Part shown: positions 41,385-53,103 of the stretch, in pieces | Layout of the letters: every line of letters starts with the position of its first letter | Numbering within the stretch: the stretch's first letter is position 1 | Origin: Sorex araneus | Taxonomy: Eukaryota; Chordata; Mammalia; Eulipotyphla; Soricidae | Assembly: GCF_027595985.1 (NCBI RefSeq) | Contig: NC_073313.1 | Coordinates: 115,397,552-115,461,551, forward strand | Length of the DNA: 64,000 nucleotides | Direction: 5' to 3' | Position numbers and translations under genes: made by a program | Notes under the pieces: generated by a model | Told to the model about the DNA's origin: nothing | Seen by the model: the letters and a program-made list of their open reading frames with translations, nothing else | Databases searched by the model: none

Positions 41385-41551
41385 TGGTTTTTGGGTCACA
41401 CCTGGCGATGCTCAGGGGTTACTCCTGGCTCTGCACTCAGGAATTACTCCTGGTGGTGCTCAGGGGACCATATGAGATGCTGGGATTTGAACCCGGGTTG
41501 GCAGCGTGCAAGGCAAATGCCCTACCCGCTATGCTATCACTCCAGCCCCCT
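41385..41551 (-). mobile_element. A-tailed tRNA-headed SINE, nearly intact
   Basis: GGGTCACACCTGGCGATGCT, CAGGGGTTACTCCTGGCTCT, GGGGACCATATGAGATGCTG, GAACCCGGGTTGGCAGCGTG and TATGCTATCACTCCAGCCCC. Flanked by CCTCTACTATATAT and CCTCTACTTTATAT. Among the youngest A-tailed copies here. Confidence 0.95.
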
Positions 41552-42149
41552 CTACTTTATATATTTTTAGCATTTTAGTTTTTAAATTTTTTCACATTCA
41601 TACTGGAAACCAAGTATGTTATATTTTCCCTTACATTAAAAGCAACGGAAGAAAAACTTTACCTATCATACAATGGAATAGATTTGTTCGGGGAATTTTC
41701 CATTTGTATATATAGTTCTGTTTACTTTTTCCGTGTGTATCTGAAAACAGATTATTATGGTTATGCAACTTTCAGTTTTATATCATTCTGCCGAAGTGAA
41801 GCATTAGTATGCTATTGCTATTATCCATTAATTTTTAAATTGCAGACTATCAGTACATGTTTAAGTTGCTTTTGTCCTCATGTTTTTTCCTAATCTTTTA
41901 TTTTCAATTCTTTAAATTTACTTCTTTTTAATAAAATTATATAGCTATAGCTTTTATAAATCAATGTTAGAATATCTCTCTTTACACTGGTACATTTATT
42001 GCAAGTACTATTTATTTAAATGATTTCTCCATCTTATTTTCTGTTTACTGATCCTTATTTTCTCTACTTCTTTAAACCATCCCTTCTTTCACTGCTTCTT
42101 TTTTATTTGCCCCTTATTGTTTTTGAATTTATAAACTTGTTACTTCAAA
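41552..42149. other. AT-rich intergenic sequence
   Basis: Nothing recognised; short frames only. Confidence 0.5.
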
Positions 42150-42318
42150 AAATGCGGGAAGTTCACAGCCAGCTGTGCTCGGGGCTTATTATTGTCTCTA
42201 TGTTCAAGGATCACTCCCAGTGGAACTTCAGGAAGATATGCAGTACAGGGGAATAAAGCCCATGTAGGCCAAACATAAATCAAGCACCCAATCTGCTGTA
42301 TTATATTATCAGTCCCTA
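42150..42318 (-). mobile_element. A-tailed tRNA-headed SINE beside a long tetranucleotide tract
   Basis: CAGCCAGCTGTGCTCGGGGC, TTCAAGGATCACTCCCAGTG, AAGCCCATGTAGGCC and TTATATTATCAGTCCC. Confidence 0.75.
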
Positions 42319-42368
42319 CCTTTCTTTCTTTCTTCCTTTCTTTCTTCCTTCCTTTCTTTCTTTCTTTT

Positions 42369-42454
<86 letters not shown>

Positions 42455-42516
42455 TTCCTTCCTTCCTTCCTTCCTTCCTTCCTTCCTTCCTTCCCTTCCT
42501 TCCTTCCTTCCTTCCT

Positions 42517-42598
<82 letters not shown>

Positions 42599-42688
42599 TT
42601 CCTTCCTTCCCTTCCTTCCTTCCTTCCTTCCTTCCTTCCTTCCTTCCTTCCTTCCTTCCTTCCTTCCTTCCTTCCTTCCTTCCTTCCT

Positions 42689-42772
<84 letters not shown>

Positions 42773-42795
42773 TCCTTGTTTCTTTCTTTCTGAAA
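42319..42795. repeat. 477-bp (TTTC)n/(TTCC)n tetranucleotide array
   Basis: Alternating blocks of TTTC and TTCC units with almost no other sequence, pure pyrimidine on the plus strand. The overlapping 200-codon Lys/Glu/Arg frames are artefacts. Confidence 0.98.
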
Positions 42796-42810
42796 TCAAA
42801 AAGAAAAAAA

Positions 42811-42995
42811 TGGGCCATAGAGATAGTCCCAAAAGCTATGCACATGCATTGCATGATGCCTGGTGTGATTCCCTGCACCACATAGTCCCCAGCAGTCTGG
42901 AGCAATACCAGAGCATCTGAACATAGTGCCCAGAGTAGCCTCAGAGCACTGCATGAATGGCCTCAACTCCCGCCCCACCAAAAAGAAAAACATTC
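42811..42995 (+). mobile_element. A-tailed tRNA-headed SINE
   Basis: GGGCCATAGAGATAGTCCCA, GCCTGGTGTGATTCCCTGCA, GAGCACTGCATGAATGGCC and an A-rich end. Confidence 0.75.
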
Positions 42996-43017
42996 ACCAA
43001 AATTTCAAAAACAGGTA

Positions 43018-43282
43018 CTAAAGGGACCAAAGAGATAGTTCAGAGTTTTGATAATATCATATTTCAAATATTTAGCATCACATGGTCCCCCAAGCATCAT
43101 CAGGTATTATCCTTGAAGCTCTCAGTACTACTGGAATGATCCAGTAATTGTCAGCACCACAGGAGCCAAACTGCACTTCACCTTTGGGCTACTCCATTAA
43201 ATCACTAGACCAGTTGAATAAGAGTCACCTAGAGTGGCTCCTAGAGCCTTAGAGCACTGCTTGATAGCAATACCAAAAATTA
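43018..43282 (+). mobile_element. Diverged tRNA-headed SINE, long
   Basis: AAGGGACCAAAGAGATAGTT, CATCACATGGTCCCCCAAGC, CATCATCAGGTATTATCC and a second GAGCACTGCTTGATAGC near the end suggest two merged copies. Confidence 0.6.
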
Positions 43283-43490
43283 GCACTGTAGCACTGTCGT
43301 CCCGTTGTTCATCAATTTGCTCGAGCGGGCCCCAGTAATGTCTCCATTGTGAGACTTGTTGTTACTGTTTCTGGCATATCGAATGCACCATGGGTAGCTT
43401 GCCAGGCTTTGCAGTGGGGGCGGGCTACTCTGTGTAGCTTGCCGGGCCCTCCGAGAGGGACAGAGGAATCGAACCCAGGTCAGCCGTGAG
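43283..43490 (-). mobile_element. RTE-tailed SINE lacking most of the tRNA head
   Basis: CCCGTTGTTCATCAATTTGC, TCCATTGTGAGACTTGTTGT, TGGGTAGCTTGCCAGGC, GAATCGAACCCAGGTCAGCC, after which the head is missing. Confidence 0.9.
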
Positions 43491-43854
43491 CCAAAATTTA
43501 AAATAAATAGATAAAAATTAAAAACCAGTCTGTACAAACACCAACAAAAGAGCCTTGGAATTCAAACAACTGCTCTATATTTACTTTCTATTTCTCCTTT
43601 AGTATATTAACAACAAGGACCAAGTTGTACTAAGAGAAAATATATACCTGCATGAAGAAGAAAAGATTTTTGTATTTTCCAAAGACAATCAGTAGAACTT
43701 ACTAAACAACCAACAGTCAAAATGTGGGTCCCAGTTAATGAATTAAAATAGGAAACGCAGATTTTTTATTCCAATTATATGTATTGGTACAATATTGCTC
43801 ATGACTGATCAACTAATGGGTGTAATTAAAATGGAGTAACTTAATGATTTAAAA
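43491..43854. other. AT-rich spacer
   Basis: Nothing recognised. Confidence 0.5.
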
Positions 43855-45085
43855 TGAAAGCTGCTACACTTAGTATGAGAACTGAGATTGGAATCAACTT
43901 AGCTGTCTAATGATAGATAAGTGGATCATAAAAATGTGGTATATATCATGAATCACGAAATCACGAAATCTCGTTAATCAGCGATTTCTCGGGCGGGCTC
44001 AGTAATATCTCATTTCGTTCTTTCCCTGAGATCTTAGAAGTCTATCTCGACTAGGCCCTCCTAACGATGTTGCACTGGGGGCTCTTCAGGGTCAGGGGAA
44101 TGAGATCCAGATTATTACTGGGTTTTGCATATGAATACACCATGGGAAGCTTGCAAGGCTGTCCCATTGGGCAGGAAACTCTCAGAAGATTGCTAGCTTC
44201 TCCCAGAGGGAGAAGTAGACTAAAGATATTGTGCAGCCGCAAAGCAGCCGCAGGCTTCTGAGAGCTTGGTTTTAAGTCTCTCTCTGGATGTTGGCCGTTG
44301 ATGGGATTCACACCTGGGTTCCTCTGCCGGTACCTTCATGAATGAGGCCTGTCCGAACGTGTGGAGAGGGGCCTGCAGCATGGCTGTAGCTAGGTTCTGG
44401 TGGTCTTCAGCCTCCGGGAGCTCTGCTCGGGGTGGGGAGGGAAGCTGGATCTCATCCTGTCTGAGGGGTCCCGGGGAAGACAGCCAGGCGTACGGGCAAG
44501 AGACTCTCTGCTGTGGTATATATACACAACGGAATATGATGCTGCTGTAAGGAACAATTAGTCATGCAATTCACTGCAACATGGATGGAACTGGAAGTTA
44601 TCATGGTAAATGATGTCACCCAGGAGGATAAGCACAGGATGACATCACTTATATGTGGTATTTAGAACAAAGAACTGCAATGGTTTAAAGGGCGGATGCC
44701 TAAATAACCCTTGGCCCAGAGTATAGGGAGGAGAAGAGTGTTTGTGGGGATTGGGAGAGAGAGGGCAGAGAAAACAGTCAGATAAGAAGCATTGGGGTGG
44801 CAGGGGTCAAGGGGATTCTGGTACGTCAGTGATATAAAAGAATGATATAGCTAAATAATCCAAACTAGAGAGTAAAAAACACTGAAATCATGAGACCCAA
44901 ACTTTAACAAGCAAACTTAAAAAGGTGACTGTCTACATACAGGCTCATGGTGGGTGGGGGTGGTTTTGGTGAGGAGAGTGAACCTGGGAAGTTGACACTG
45001 GAGGGATCCATGCTGAAACATTGTATGACTAAAACTCGATTCTGAATAACTTTGTAAATTTTGGTGCTTTAATAAAATTTATTTT
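43855..45085 (+). mobile_element. L1 3' end interrupted by an RTE composite
   Basis: 43855-43946 and 44512-45085 join into one L1 end: GTGGATCATAAAAATGTGGT, TATATACACAACGGAATATG, GTCATGCAATTCACTGCAAC, ATGGATGGAACTGGAAGTTA, ACTTATATGTGGTATTTAGA, then GGGAAGTTGACACTGGAGGG, ACATTGTATGACTAAAACTC, GAATAACTTTGTAAATTTTG and TTTAATAAAATTTA. The most complete L1 3'UTR here, non-coding. Confidence 0.85.
43947..44511 (-). mobile_element. Non-autonomous RTE-related composite, third lineage, with target-site duplication
   Basis: 565 bp inside an L1, flanked by TGTGGTATATAT at 43935-43946 and 44512-44523. Minus strand: a GC-rich 5' part (CCCCGGGACCCCTCAGACAG, GGTACCGGCAGAGGAACCCA); a block like the RTE 5'UTR (GCAAGCTTCCCATGGTGTAT, TCATTCCCCTGACCCTGAAG, AGCCCCCAGT); a shortened RTE 3' end (GATATTACTGAGCCCGCCCG) and a tail of TCGTGATT units instead of GACAGTGA. 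Neither VAV3 nor the ~393-bp module is visible. Confidence 0.8.
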
Positions 45086-46259
45086 TTGAAAAATAAATCT
45101 GCTACTTGTTTATGAGGACACAGATAAACAAAAACTACAGATTATAATAGATTAAAAGCCTAGCTATGCCAATGGACTAAGACCGAAAATTTAACAGGCA
45201 ACCCTGATAGATAATAAAGGGTGACAGAAGTATAAATACAGGAGCTTTAAGTCAGTATGAGAATGCTTTAAACTCCCTTTCCAAAGTGTCTCTATGCCTT
45301 CTCCAGATTTTGGCACCTGCCCGGAGAATCAACACTCCGTTCCTAGAGGAAATCATGTTTCTGATAAACATGATTTATCAGAATTATGTTTATTTGATTC
45401 TGGTAACTTCCAAATTTCAACTCTGCAGCTTTTTACTCTGGTCTCTCAAACTGATACTGAGTAATCTTCCTACTTTCGCTGCCCATTGAATTGTTTGTTG
45501 TTAGTCTAGTATATGAATTTTCACCCAATAAATCTGACTCTAATTATTTGCAGTTAAATTGAGTTGAAAGTGAAATCTCTGCACCCATGTAAGAGCACAT
45601 AGAGAATGAAGCACACACTGGCTTATCATTTCTCACTTAGGAGTCTGGAAAGGTACCTCCTTGGATTACCTTCGCATTATTCATGGGGTGCTGTCACATC
45701 CTGGTTTCATTATGTAAACCGATGTCCTGGATTTCCTGAGTTACCTGACTTTTACCTGGCTTAAATATTGGATTAAGATTCAGTGGTACTGCTTATGCAG
45801 GTAAGAAAAGATTACCTAACATTGCATGATTCGGCTTGGACCACTGGACTACTTAACTCAATGAATGAGATGGGAATGAACAGCCATTGCAAATTAACGG
45901 TTTTGACATAGTCAAGAATTGCACCAGCTCTGAAAAAGCCTAGAGAGGAAGGAATTGGGATAAAGAATTACATCAGAACATCTCTTCCCCCCCCCCACCA
46001 CGGAAGGGGTGGCGGACAGTGGGGGAGGTTTAAAACAGATTGAAGAGAAAGGTCAAATGAGCAGATAATAGGACCCTGAAATCCAGACTGATGGCGGCAA
46101 AAAAGAGAGCTAGTGATTTGGGGGTCCTGTGACTGCTTTGGTCTTTCTCCTGGAGGAAGCACCTATTGCGATAACCCCTCAAAATCTTTGGCATACATTG
46201 CAGGCCCTTGGATATGAAAAGAGGTTAACCAGATTAGATTAGATTGGCAATTTGATTGA
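45086..46259. other. Unassigned sequence
   Basis: TATAAATACAG near 45231 followed by CTCCCTTTCCAAAGTGTC could be an old LTR promoter, but no family is clear. A poly(C) run of nine lies near 45986. No gene supported. Confidence 0.35.
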
Positions 46260-46269
46260 TGAATGTTCC

Positions 46270-47285
46270 CCCATCTGGAAAAAATTCTGCCAGGGCGGTG
46301 GCCGGAGAGAGCCCCATAGGCTGCCTGGGTTCAGGGGTCAGTCCTGGGCTGTTCGCCCAGTTGGGGTGACCCAGGGTATGGGGCAGAGGAAAAGGAAAAC
46401 AAGGGTCAAGCCTGTTGATTGATCAGTTGCCATTTATTCTATTCTCTCCATGCGCCTGTTTCAGTCTCCTTGAACTTTCCATTCTAGCCTCACGCTGCTC
46501 CTCATTCCTTGATCCCGGCTCTCTGGATTCTCCCTCTTCTCTACTCATCTCTCGCTCTCTTTACTTGTCTCTCTGGACCCTAGTCATACCCAGCAAAATC
46601 AACATAAGAAAGCCCTTCCTGAGGGCCCACCAGGTTCAAAGGAAACACCACCTAGAGGCATTCCCCTCCTCCTAACATCTTCATTAACATCTCAATATTA
46701 GTTATTTTTGTATGGGCACAATAAGAGATGCATTGAGGCTTGTAGGGCAGCTCTCCAGGGAACATCTTGCCACAAACTCAGACTACAGTGCTCAGGCCAG
46801 ATGAATCATTCCTATCCCTAGCAGGGTCCGAATCTAGTTATTACTTTTTGGATCATGACAGCATTTGTCCATGACCAAGCTCTTAATTTGTAGTTAAGTA
46901 TTAGGTGCTTTGGCCAGGCCCATCTCGATGCCAGGGTAGCACATAACTCACTGCTTGCCTTGGGTCCATCCCATCCCTTGTCCCTCATTGGGACCCTGCC
47001 TTTGGGGGTGCTAGGAAGTAAGGGCAGCTGAGGTTTAGGTCCAGAGAACAGATGCCCAGGAGGAAAATATCATGTAGAGTCAAATGACTCCCAGGTTGCA
47101 AAAGCATAGCATTTACTACTGTTTTCCTGTGCCCATACAAAAGGACATGGCTCTGAATAAACTCTTTAAAGGACTCAAGGAGAAGAGAATAACAATATTT
47201 ACAAGTCAACAGAACACAAAGAAAGAAGTTACAAATAAGCACAGAGGAATGGGAGCACTGTGATGGGAACAACCCAATAAACCTA
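46270..47285 (-). mobile_element. LTR-type element of ~1 kb, copy B
   Basis: Second copy of the 35.0-36.06 kb element with the same landmark order. Its right-hand R/U5-like part contains GTTGATTGATCAGTTGCCAT and TTTATTCTATTCTC; the left GC-rich edge (GGCGGTGGCCGGAGAGAGCC) differs from copy A. No retroviral genes lie beside it. Confidence 0.6.
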
Positions 47286-47599
47286 AACCACCTTAGGCTA
47301 TGTTATCCTACACCCATCCTTTTATCTGTAATCATTCCTTGTTCTTAAAAAAAATAAAAGGATGTAAAAAGCTGTAAAGGATCTCAATTCATAGGGTTTT
47401 TGCCCCAGGACCCCATGCTTTTTCTTCTTACAGGTGTCTCATTTTCTTAAACCTTTGAGATGACCCTGCTTTAACCCTGTTCATCCAGGGCTGGTCCTGA
47501 AAAAGGAAGCCTCAGTTTACCCTTGCCAGCTGCTGTGAGCATTCTATGTTTTGCTGGCCCTTCCTACCTTTTTGATATCCTGCAAATTCCTAGACTTTT

Positions 47600-48001
47600 C
47601 TGATAAAGAGGGAGTTAACAATTGTTAATCATAAAATTCTGCCTCAGAGTTTAAGCTCACAGGGACACTAAGATATCAGACAATATGTAAGGCAGATGGC
47701 CAAAAAGACTCAAACCAGCTAGACCATCCTGTAGATTCCCTGCATCTCTGTAATACTTATCAATTATGCAAAAGAAATGCAAATGGCCTTTTAAAAGGCC
47801 TACACAAATTTTTTACTTTTAACTTCGTTCTATACTATTTCTCCCCACATGGGGAGTTCCTTTTATTTCCTCTTTTACTTTCCAATAAACTTTTCTACTT
47901 CCCAATTATGAGTCTGAGCATCTTTATTACTCAATATTTTCATTCTGGGAATTCTGAACCACCCACTGTCACCGCTCCAGCCATCGGCTGCTTCAGTCTG
48001 G
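47600..48001 (+). mobile_element. Solo LTR, plus strand
   Basis: GGCCTTTTAAAAGGCC-like core promoter area (47787-47802), CCCCACATGGGGAG, CTTTCCAATAAACTTTTCTA (polyadenylation signal), then a U5-like CATCTTTATTACTC and TTCAGTCTGGACA. A piece of the same family lies inverted at 3.25 kb. The left edge is approximate. 47286-47600 has LTR-like composition but is unassigned. Confidence 0.55.
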
Positions 48002-48924
48002 ACAATATTTGGCTTTGAATGACAGCACAGCAATGTGTAACTAGAAGGGCAAGTGGTTTCACCATAGAGAAGACATGAGATTAGACACTTGACATGAAAG
48101 GGTCCCCACATTCCCTCTGTCATGATGCCACATAAATGATAGCTCTATTACATATGATTATGCTTTAGCAGAAGCAGAAAGGAGGGAAACAATCTTAGAG
48201 ATCAAGTTATTTTACTAAAAGAAATAGAAAATTCCCTAAAGGAAATTCACTTGCTCAGACTAAAGTTTAACTGGATGAAACATAAAGCTAGTTTTTACAA
48301 TGGGGAACCAATAAGTGGAGAAAACAAGAGGGCCATATTAGTTACTGACAAAATAAATAAATTACGCTTTTCTACTCAATGACTATTTAATGTGAGCTGA
48401 AATTTCTAATATTTCTTTTGAAACCTGAAAAGGATGGAAATCCTAGTTGTTAACCATACCTTTTAGTGATTTTCAGATGGTTACTTTTGCTTCTAGGCAA
48501 AACAAACCATGCTCAGTGGAAAGAAAATGATAGGAATTTTAATTCCAGATACACTGGCCCCCTGATTTCTCTAACAAAAAATAAAATAAAACTGAGTGGG
48601 CTAATTTTTAGCAAATGGTATTGAGATTATATAAATTTAACAAAGATTTACAGAGTTTCCTTAGGACTCAGATACTTACATAATCTCCCCTTTCTCTTTG
48701 GTAGTGATAATAAAGAGATGAAAATTCAAACATATATATATGTAGTGTATCAATATGATTGCATACAGGTAAAAGAGAAGCATATTCAAAGATATATTTG
48801 ATTATAAAAAGTGCAGTTAGGGTATAAACATGTTAAGAGTGAAATGTGAATTTTAGTAGTAGATTATATGATAGTTATGAGCCATTTAATTAAAAATCTT
48901 TTAAAACTAATTGTAAGAATACAT
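48002..48924. other. AT-rich intergenic sequence
   Basis: Nothing recognised. Confidence 0.5.
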
Positions 48925-49390
48925 GTGAATCAAAATGATCTCAGTCATATGTAGGTCATAAAGAAATGTAATAGGGGAATAACTAATGACCAAAGACAAT
49001 TAAAACAAAGAGCAGGAGAACTGGTCCTTAGTAGGAAAAGGGGAGAGGGGAAATAAATCAAGGGGACAACCACAGCAAAAATGAGAGTGGGAAGTGGTCA
49101 CTCTGAACCAGGACTGGGTGCTGAAAGGAGGCAAAATGATATTCACAATACTTTTTTAATAGCAGTATTGTAAACCACAGTGTCTGAAAGGGGAACAAAA
49201 GGAGGAAAATGAAAAAGAAAAAAACTGCCACCTATAGAGGTAGACTGGGGAGCAGGAAGGAAATTGGGGACACTAGTGCAGGAAAGTTGACACTGCTAAA
49301 GGGACTGGTGTTGGAACTTTGCATGGCTGAAACTCAATCATTAATAATTTTGTAACTTTGTAATTCACAGTTATTCAACAATAACAAATT
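48925..49390 (+). mobile_element. L1 3'UTR
   Basis: ATGATCTCAGTCATATGTAG, GTCATAAAGAAATGTAATAG, then GGCAAAATGATATTCACAAT, GCCACCTATAGAGGTAGACT, AGGAAAGTTGACACTGC, GAAACTCAATCATTAATAAT and a CAACAATAAC end. 5' truncated. Confidence 0.75.
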
Positions 49391-49489
49391 GCATATAATG
49401 GAAAAAAGAAAACTCAACTTGTAAACATTACTGTCATTAATAACCTATTCCTAAATCATACATCATAACTTACAGAATTCTTTTGCATT

Positions 49490-49653
49490 TTTGTCTTGTT
49501 GGGGGCCACACCTATTGGTATTTGGGCATCCTCCTGGCTCAGGTATTTCTCTTGGCAGGCTCAGTGTATCATACCTATGCTAGGGATGGAACCCGGGTTG
49601 GTCACATGCAAGGCAAACATCCTACCTGCTGTACTATCTCTCAAACTTTTGTA
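49490..49653 (-). mobile_element. A-tailed tRNA-headed SINE
   Basis: GGGGGCCACACCTATTGGTA, GAACCCGGGTTGGTCACATG, CAAGGCAAACATCCTACCTG, CTGTACTATCTCTC. Confidence 0.88.
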
Positions 49654-50989
49654 TTTAATGCAAAGTCATTTAATTAGTTATAAATATTCAAATGATAAAA
49701 CAATCCAATAAAACATATAATGGTAATTTAAAAAAATTTAATTGAAAAATAAATGGAAAATAGACATTAATCTTAAATAAATCTAATTGTATTTCTAAAA
49801 TTAATTTATTTAGTGAAAGTGATTATGTATTTTTTCCACCCATATATAATATTAACACCAATACTGTATACAACATTATCTTTTATGTATATTGAATCTT
49901 CCTGGGAAAATAAAGTTCTAAGATTTTTTTATCATGCATTATCTTCTATTTTATTCATAAAATATGGTGTTATAGTATCTGTAAGTTAAATATTTTGGGT
50001 CTCTGACTTCTTTATGTATATGACTTTCAGAAAGTATCCTCCTTTCTAGTTGAAACTGTTAGATTAGACACTACGTAAGACTGTTTTCCATTCCAGTATC
50101 TTATATTCTTAAAAGATTTAGTATAATCTTTTTACCATAAGTGCATTCAGAAGTTTTTATCATCTAAATACATTTCTTTCAATTTATCTGCTATCACTGT
50201 CTAGGAAATTCTAACTTAGTGAGTATACTTTTGATCAAATGGAAAATAAAACAACAAAGACTTACAAAAACAGAATTACTCTGTATTTTAGTTCATGTTT
50301 TATCTATGTTCTAAATATGATTTTATCCAAGTGTCATTGAACTAAGGCCACTTGTCTTTCAAACAAAAACTATAGTGATTGCACTGCAGAAATTACTGAA
50401 GGCACAATTTGGTGGAGCAGATTTAGAATGGAATGTTCAATGAACAATTTCTGGTTTTTCAAATGGATCATTGAGAGGAATGGGCTGCTTTTTCCATCCT
50501 TTGGTTTCTCTATTGTGTATTAACAGTTCATAGCTGAGTCTTCAGATGGCTTATTTGTGTGCATTCCTGTCAGCACTTTTACCCCCGTTTTTAAAGCTTC
50601 TTGTTATTTTCTGATATAAGACTTTAAGATGGCTCCTAAGATGCTACTTAAGATGTAGAATCTACTTAATCTACTTAAGAGCTGCTGCTTAAGATGTAGC
50701 AGAGTAGTTATTTACCTCTGAACTGTGACATATGGAATCAGAATGATCTGATCACTTTGAATGCCATAATTCCACTAAAGACAGAAAGTCAGTAGCCTAT
50801 GGGAACTATAAGAACCACACTCTACATTATATAACACAAGCTTAAAAAGTTAGAATTTTCTGACTTAGACTGACATAACTGCTAAGGTTTGCTCTTCCAG
50901 TCAGAGCTGATCCGATTGCTAACAAGAACAAAATTTACCATCTCTTTACTGTTTACAGTATAGGGAATTTAGCATGATGGTGTTTGTTT
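49654..50989. other. AT-rich unique-looking sequence
   Basis: A local tandem at 50628-50700 (AAGATGGCTCCTAAGATGCT, CTTAAGATGTAG twice, CTACTTAA repeats). No gene, RNA or family recognised. Confidence 0.5.
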
Positions 50990-51140
50990 CTCAGCACTTT
51001 TATAAGTATGTGCTATATTATCTTGCTTTTACAGATAAGGAAAATGATCTTGTGATATGTAATGTCTGAAATACAGAAAGTTAAATTTGGTGAGACATGG
51101 ATTTAAAGCCAAGTTTACTTGACTCCAAAGCCCAACTCAT
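50990..51140 (+). mobile_element. MIR-like ancient SINE
   Basis: GCTTTTACAGATAAGGAAAA, GATTTAAAGCCAAGTTTACT and TGACTCCAAAGCCCAACTC match the MIR core and 3' order (ACAGATGAGGAAA...GATTTGAACCCAGG...TGACTCCAAAGCC). Confidence 0.75.
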
Positions 51141-51349
51141 TTATTTCTAAGCAAACAGAACAATCTTTAGAGGAAAAATAATTATGCAACTTTTAGACTG
51201 GAGAAGTTTACAGTAGGCATATTTGTTTGTTTGAATGCATAGTACACAATTCTAAAACAAAGTAGATTTTAGAAGATTATTGAACACCACAAAAAAAAAC
51301 CAACTTACAATCTTCCTGAGATTTAGCAGTTAAGTAGCTGTCAACCTAT

Positions 51350-51517
51350 TTTTTTTGGAGGGGGTTCACACCCGGCAATGCTCAGGGCTTATTCTTGGCT
51401 CTGTGCTCAGGAATTACTCCTGCTAGTGCTCAGGTGACCATATGTGGTTCTTGGATTGAACCCAGGTTGGCTGCATGCAATGCAAGCACCCTACCCACTA
51501 TTATCACTTCAGCCCAT
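51350..51517 (-). mobile_element. A-tailed tRNA-headed SINE
   Basis: GTTCACACCCGGCAATGCTC, GGAATTACTCCTGCTAGTGC, GAACCCAGGTTGGCTGCATG, TTATCACTTCAGCCC. Confidence 0.92.
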
Positions 51518-51586
51518 CTAATTGAATTTTTTAATAAGAAAACACGAGTAGTTTTCATATTTGATCGTTTTTTGCTTTTATTTTAT

Positions 51587-51762
51587 TTTTGGCTTTTTTT
51601 GGGAGGGGTCACACCCGGCGATGCACAGAGGTTACTCCGGGATCTTCACTCAGGAATTACTCCTGGCAGTGCTTAGGGGATCATATGTGATGCTGGGAAT
51701 CAAATCTGGGTTGGCCACGTGCAAGGCAAATGCCCTACCTGCTGTGCTATCACTCCAGTCCC
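51587..51762 (-). mobile_element. A-tailed tRNA-headed SINE
   Basis: GGGTCACACCCGGCGATGCA, GGGGATCATATGTGATGCTG, CTGGGTTGGCCACGTGCAAG, TGCTATCACTCCAGTCCC. Confidence 0.93.
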
Positions 51763-52102
51763 TCAAATTGGATTTTTTTACTATAAAGTTGTAGAAGCCA
51801 AATGTGAAAACTGAATGCTATAGTTTTCTTTTATTCACTATAAAATTTTATTTTCATATTTAAAAATGATAAAATTTCTAAAGTAAAAGGACATGAACAC
51901 CTGGTCTAATGCAGAAATTTAAATGAAAAGAATACATGTATTTACAAGTTTTCACAGAAACTAGAGTCAGAGCTAGAATTAAAATTTTGGTCCCTCATTT
52001 CTTCACCAATCCACTTTATACCTTTTATTCAACATCAAATGATTATTGTAAGAAACTGTAAAAATCTAACGATTTTGTGCTTTTAAAAGTTATTTTATTG
52101 TA
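51763..52102. other. AT-rich spacer
   Basis: Nothing recognised. Confidence 0.5.
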
Positions 52103-52122
52103 TCCGAAGGCTTATAATTTTA

Positions 52123-52875
52123 TTATTTTTTTATTAAATAAAAATTGTATTTTATTAAATCACAGTGTGGAAGATTACAATACTTTCAGGCTTAGGTCTC
52201 AGTTATACAATGCTGAAACAACCATGCCTTCACCAGTGCCCATATACAACCACCAAAAAAAAAAAGAAAACCCACACAGTACACCTCCCATCCCGTCCCC
52301 TGACCCCCTACCTTGTAACTGATAAGTTTTATTTTACATTCTGTTTACTTTGGTTACATTCAATATTTCAACACAAACCTCACTATTGTTGTTAGGAGTA
52401 CCCCACTAGATTCAGACCTACTGTGAAGTCAAATAAGGTCTTGAATTTCTGTACTTTAACACAAAGTCCAGGGAGATTTCTTTCAGATATTGGATCATTG
52501 CAGGCTTGAAAACAAAATCTGTGGTCGTCTTAATATGGCGGACACCTCGCCCTTCATCCCCGGAGAGAAAGAGGCGAGAGAGAGAAATACCTTTCCCCTC
52601 CTGGGCAGGCACGGGGCCAAGGCTTAGTTCTCAGGCTGGAGACATTCTGCGAGGAGTTGCCCATGCCGAAAGAGGTTTTGCTGGGTCTGGATTCACGCTT
52701 GTGCAGCTGTGGAGAGGCCGCACACGCGTGCGGCTCCCAGGATCACATCTCGGCGGTGGGAGGGGCCGGTGCCTCCCACCTTCCCAAGAGCACCCTCGTG
52801 TCCTTTTGCTGCAGTTTTTGTCATAAATCCCATCTGTGGTCGTCTTAATATGGCGGACACCACGCCCTTCATCCC

Positions 52876-52936
<61 letters not shown>

Positions 52937-53103
52937 CCTTTCCCCTCCTGGGCGGGCACAGGGTCGAGGCTTAGTTCTCAGGCTGGAGACATTCTGCAAG
53001 GAGTTGCCCATGCCGAAAGAGGTTTTGCTGGGTCTGGATTCACGCTTGTGCAGCTGTGGAGAGGCCGCACACGCGTGCGGCTCCCGGGATCACATCTCGG
53101 GGG
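52123..53103 (-). mobile_element. L1-tailed composite with two ~315-bp GC-rich tandem units and 20-bp target-site duplication
   Basis: Flanked by TCCGAAGGCTTATAATTTTA (52103-52122) and the same with one change at 53104-53123. On the minus strand, two tandem units (53103-52834 and 52833-52519) share GTCTCCAGCCTGAGAAC, a GGGGAAAGGTATT(CT)n stretch, GGGGATGAAGGGCG and CCGCCATATTAAGACGACC. Then an L1 3' domain runs from CAATGATCCAATATCTGAAA to CACTGTGATTTAATAAAATA. It has no ORF. The CT run is short in one unit and expanded in the other. The CCGCCATATTAAGA motif contains a YY1 core (GCCAT). Confidence 0.85.
52879..52933. repeat. (AG)n repeat in one unit of the L1-tailed composite
   Basis: About 27 AG units; the equivalent place in the sister unit (52559-52589) has only a short impure AG stretch. 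Confidence 0.95.

Noticed and set aside
42140..42905. Long Lys/Glu/Arg-rich open frames of about 200-230 codons
   Set aside because: They are translations of the TTTC/TTCC array and have no non-repetitive coding content.
45200..45560. TATAAATACAG and downstream CT-rich sequence as a gene promoter
   Set aside because: No open frame or splice-compatible exon follows; an old LTR is at least as likely.
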